Shown here: positions 45,398-45,664 of the stretch, in pieces
How positions within the stretch are numbered: the stretch's first letter is position 1
Layout of the letters: every line of letters starts with the position of its first letter
Source: Halocafeteria seosinensis
Taxonomy: Eukaryota; Sar; Bigyra; Bicosoecida
Direction of reading: 5' to 3'
Assembly: GCA_001687465.1 (NCBI GenBank)
Contig: LVLI01000222.1
Coordinates: 1-45,664 of the forward strand
Length of the DNA stretch: 45,664 bases
Made by a program: the position numbers and the translations under genes
The notes under the pieces: model-generated
The model's input: the letters and a program-made list of their open reading frames with translations, nothing else
What the model was told of the DNA's origin: nothing
Databases searched by the model: none

Positions 45398-45664
45398 ATG
45401 TCAGCCGAACGGCAAGAAATTCCGAAGCTGCTCTTCCGAGACGACGTGCGACTGCATGTTGTGCTTCGGAGTACGTACTACACGCTTGTGGTGCCTACAT
45501 GTATCACTATACTACCCAAAGTCTACGGCTTTTCTATTTGTATCTAACAGTCGTTACTATGGGAGAAGTTGTACTGCTTCCCATCTCAACTCTTCCAGCT
45601 ATTCCAAGGTCACCGTGGTGGGGAATCGTCGCCTTGCTTGGCGGTGCCGGGGTGTGTGTGTGGG
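45398..45664 (+). CDS. 5' end of a membrane protein, cut by the window edge
   Basis: Exon 1 runs from ATG 45398 to 45470 (MSAERQEIPKLLFRDD) and joins, across an 80-nt intron (GTACGT...CTAACAG, 45471-45550), to an exon open to the window end. The joined frame reads LHVVLRIVTMGEVVLLPIST and then PRSPWWGIVALLGGAGVCVW, which looks like the first membrane helix of a longer protein. The unspliced reading stops at 45547. The last 15 bases are a GT repeat, which may be real coding or the start of low complexity. Family not recognisable from about 60 residues. Confidence 0.55.

Noticed and set aside
45650-45664. GT-repeat at the window end as a telomere or microsatellite
   Set aside because: Only a few units are visible and the adjoining sequence reads as coding, so nothing can be concluded at the edge.

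Overview
This is a window of nuclear DNA from a eukaryotic protist with a compact genome. I find no prokaryotic operons, mobile elements, CRISPR arrays, rRNA or tRNA. Genes lie 50-550 bp apart on both strands. Introns are few and short (mostly 52-84 nt) with clean GT...AG ends, and several genes only make sense after splicing; I rebuilt exon junctions by reading phase and give the coordinates. Base composition looks near 47-48% GC by eye.

The likely host is an alveolate, perhaps an apicomplexan relative. A PH domain at the N-terminus of a giant ferlin-type C2 protein is, as I recall, described for one Toxoplasma ferlin. Low-complexity Lys/Gly/Ser inserts, a Myb factor behind an unusually long gene-free leader and a parafusin-type phosphoglucomutase fit, but do not prove, that placement. 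An LC8-type dynein light chain shows that microtubule motor functions exist.

Layout. 1-3438: a C-terminal membrane-protein exon (-), an unrecognised 203-aa acidic protein (-), and divergently from it a four-exon phosphoglucomutase (+). 3673-5119: a protein with two ZNRD2/SSSCA1-type zinc ribbons (-). 5659-15255: a 3198-aa single-exon protein with helical-repeat N-terminus and ankyrin repeats (+). 15561-17407: an MFSD13A-like transporter (+), tail to tail and overlapping by TTAA with a 1813-aa IQ-motif/C2H2 protein (-, 17404-23046). 23047-26415: 3.4 kb with no convincing gene. 26416-28036: a two-repeat Myb protein (+). 28113-29964: a membrane-anchored Clp/torsin-type AAA+ ATPase (-). 30422-40397: the PH-ferlin (+). 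40710-40994: dynein light chain (-). 41480-42508: a Gly/Arg-rich single-pass membrane protein (+). 43060-45162: a 700-aa acidic, TPR-like protein (+). 45398-end: the 5' end of a membrane protein (+).

The genes do not form one pathway. They cover sugar-phosphate metabolism, transport, Ca2+/calmodulin and membrane-fusion biology (IQ protein, ferlin), transcription (Myb) and protein remodelling (AAA+). The items most worth following up are the soluble PH-ferlin, the Myb locus (long leader plus two frame-neutral 84-nt introns), the IQ/zinc-finger protein with its 26-nt microexon, and several perfect odd-length palindromes in the promoter regions.
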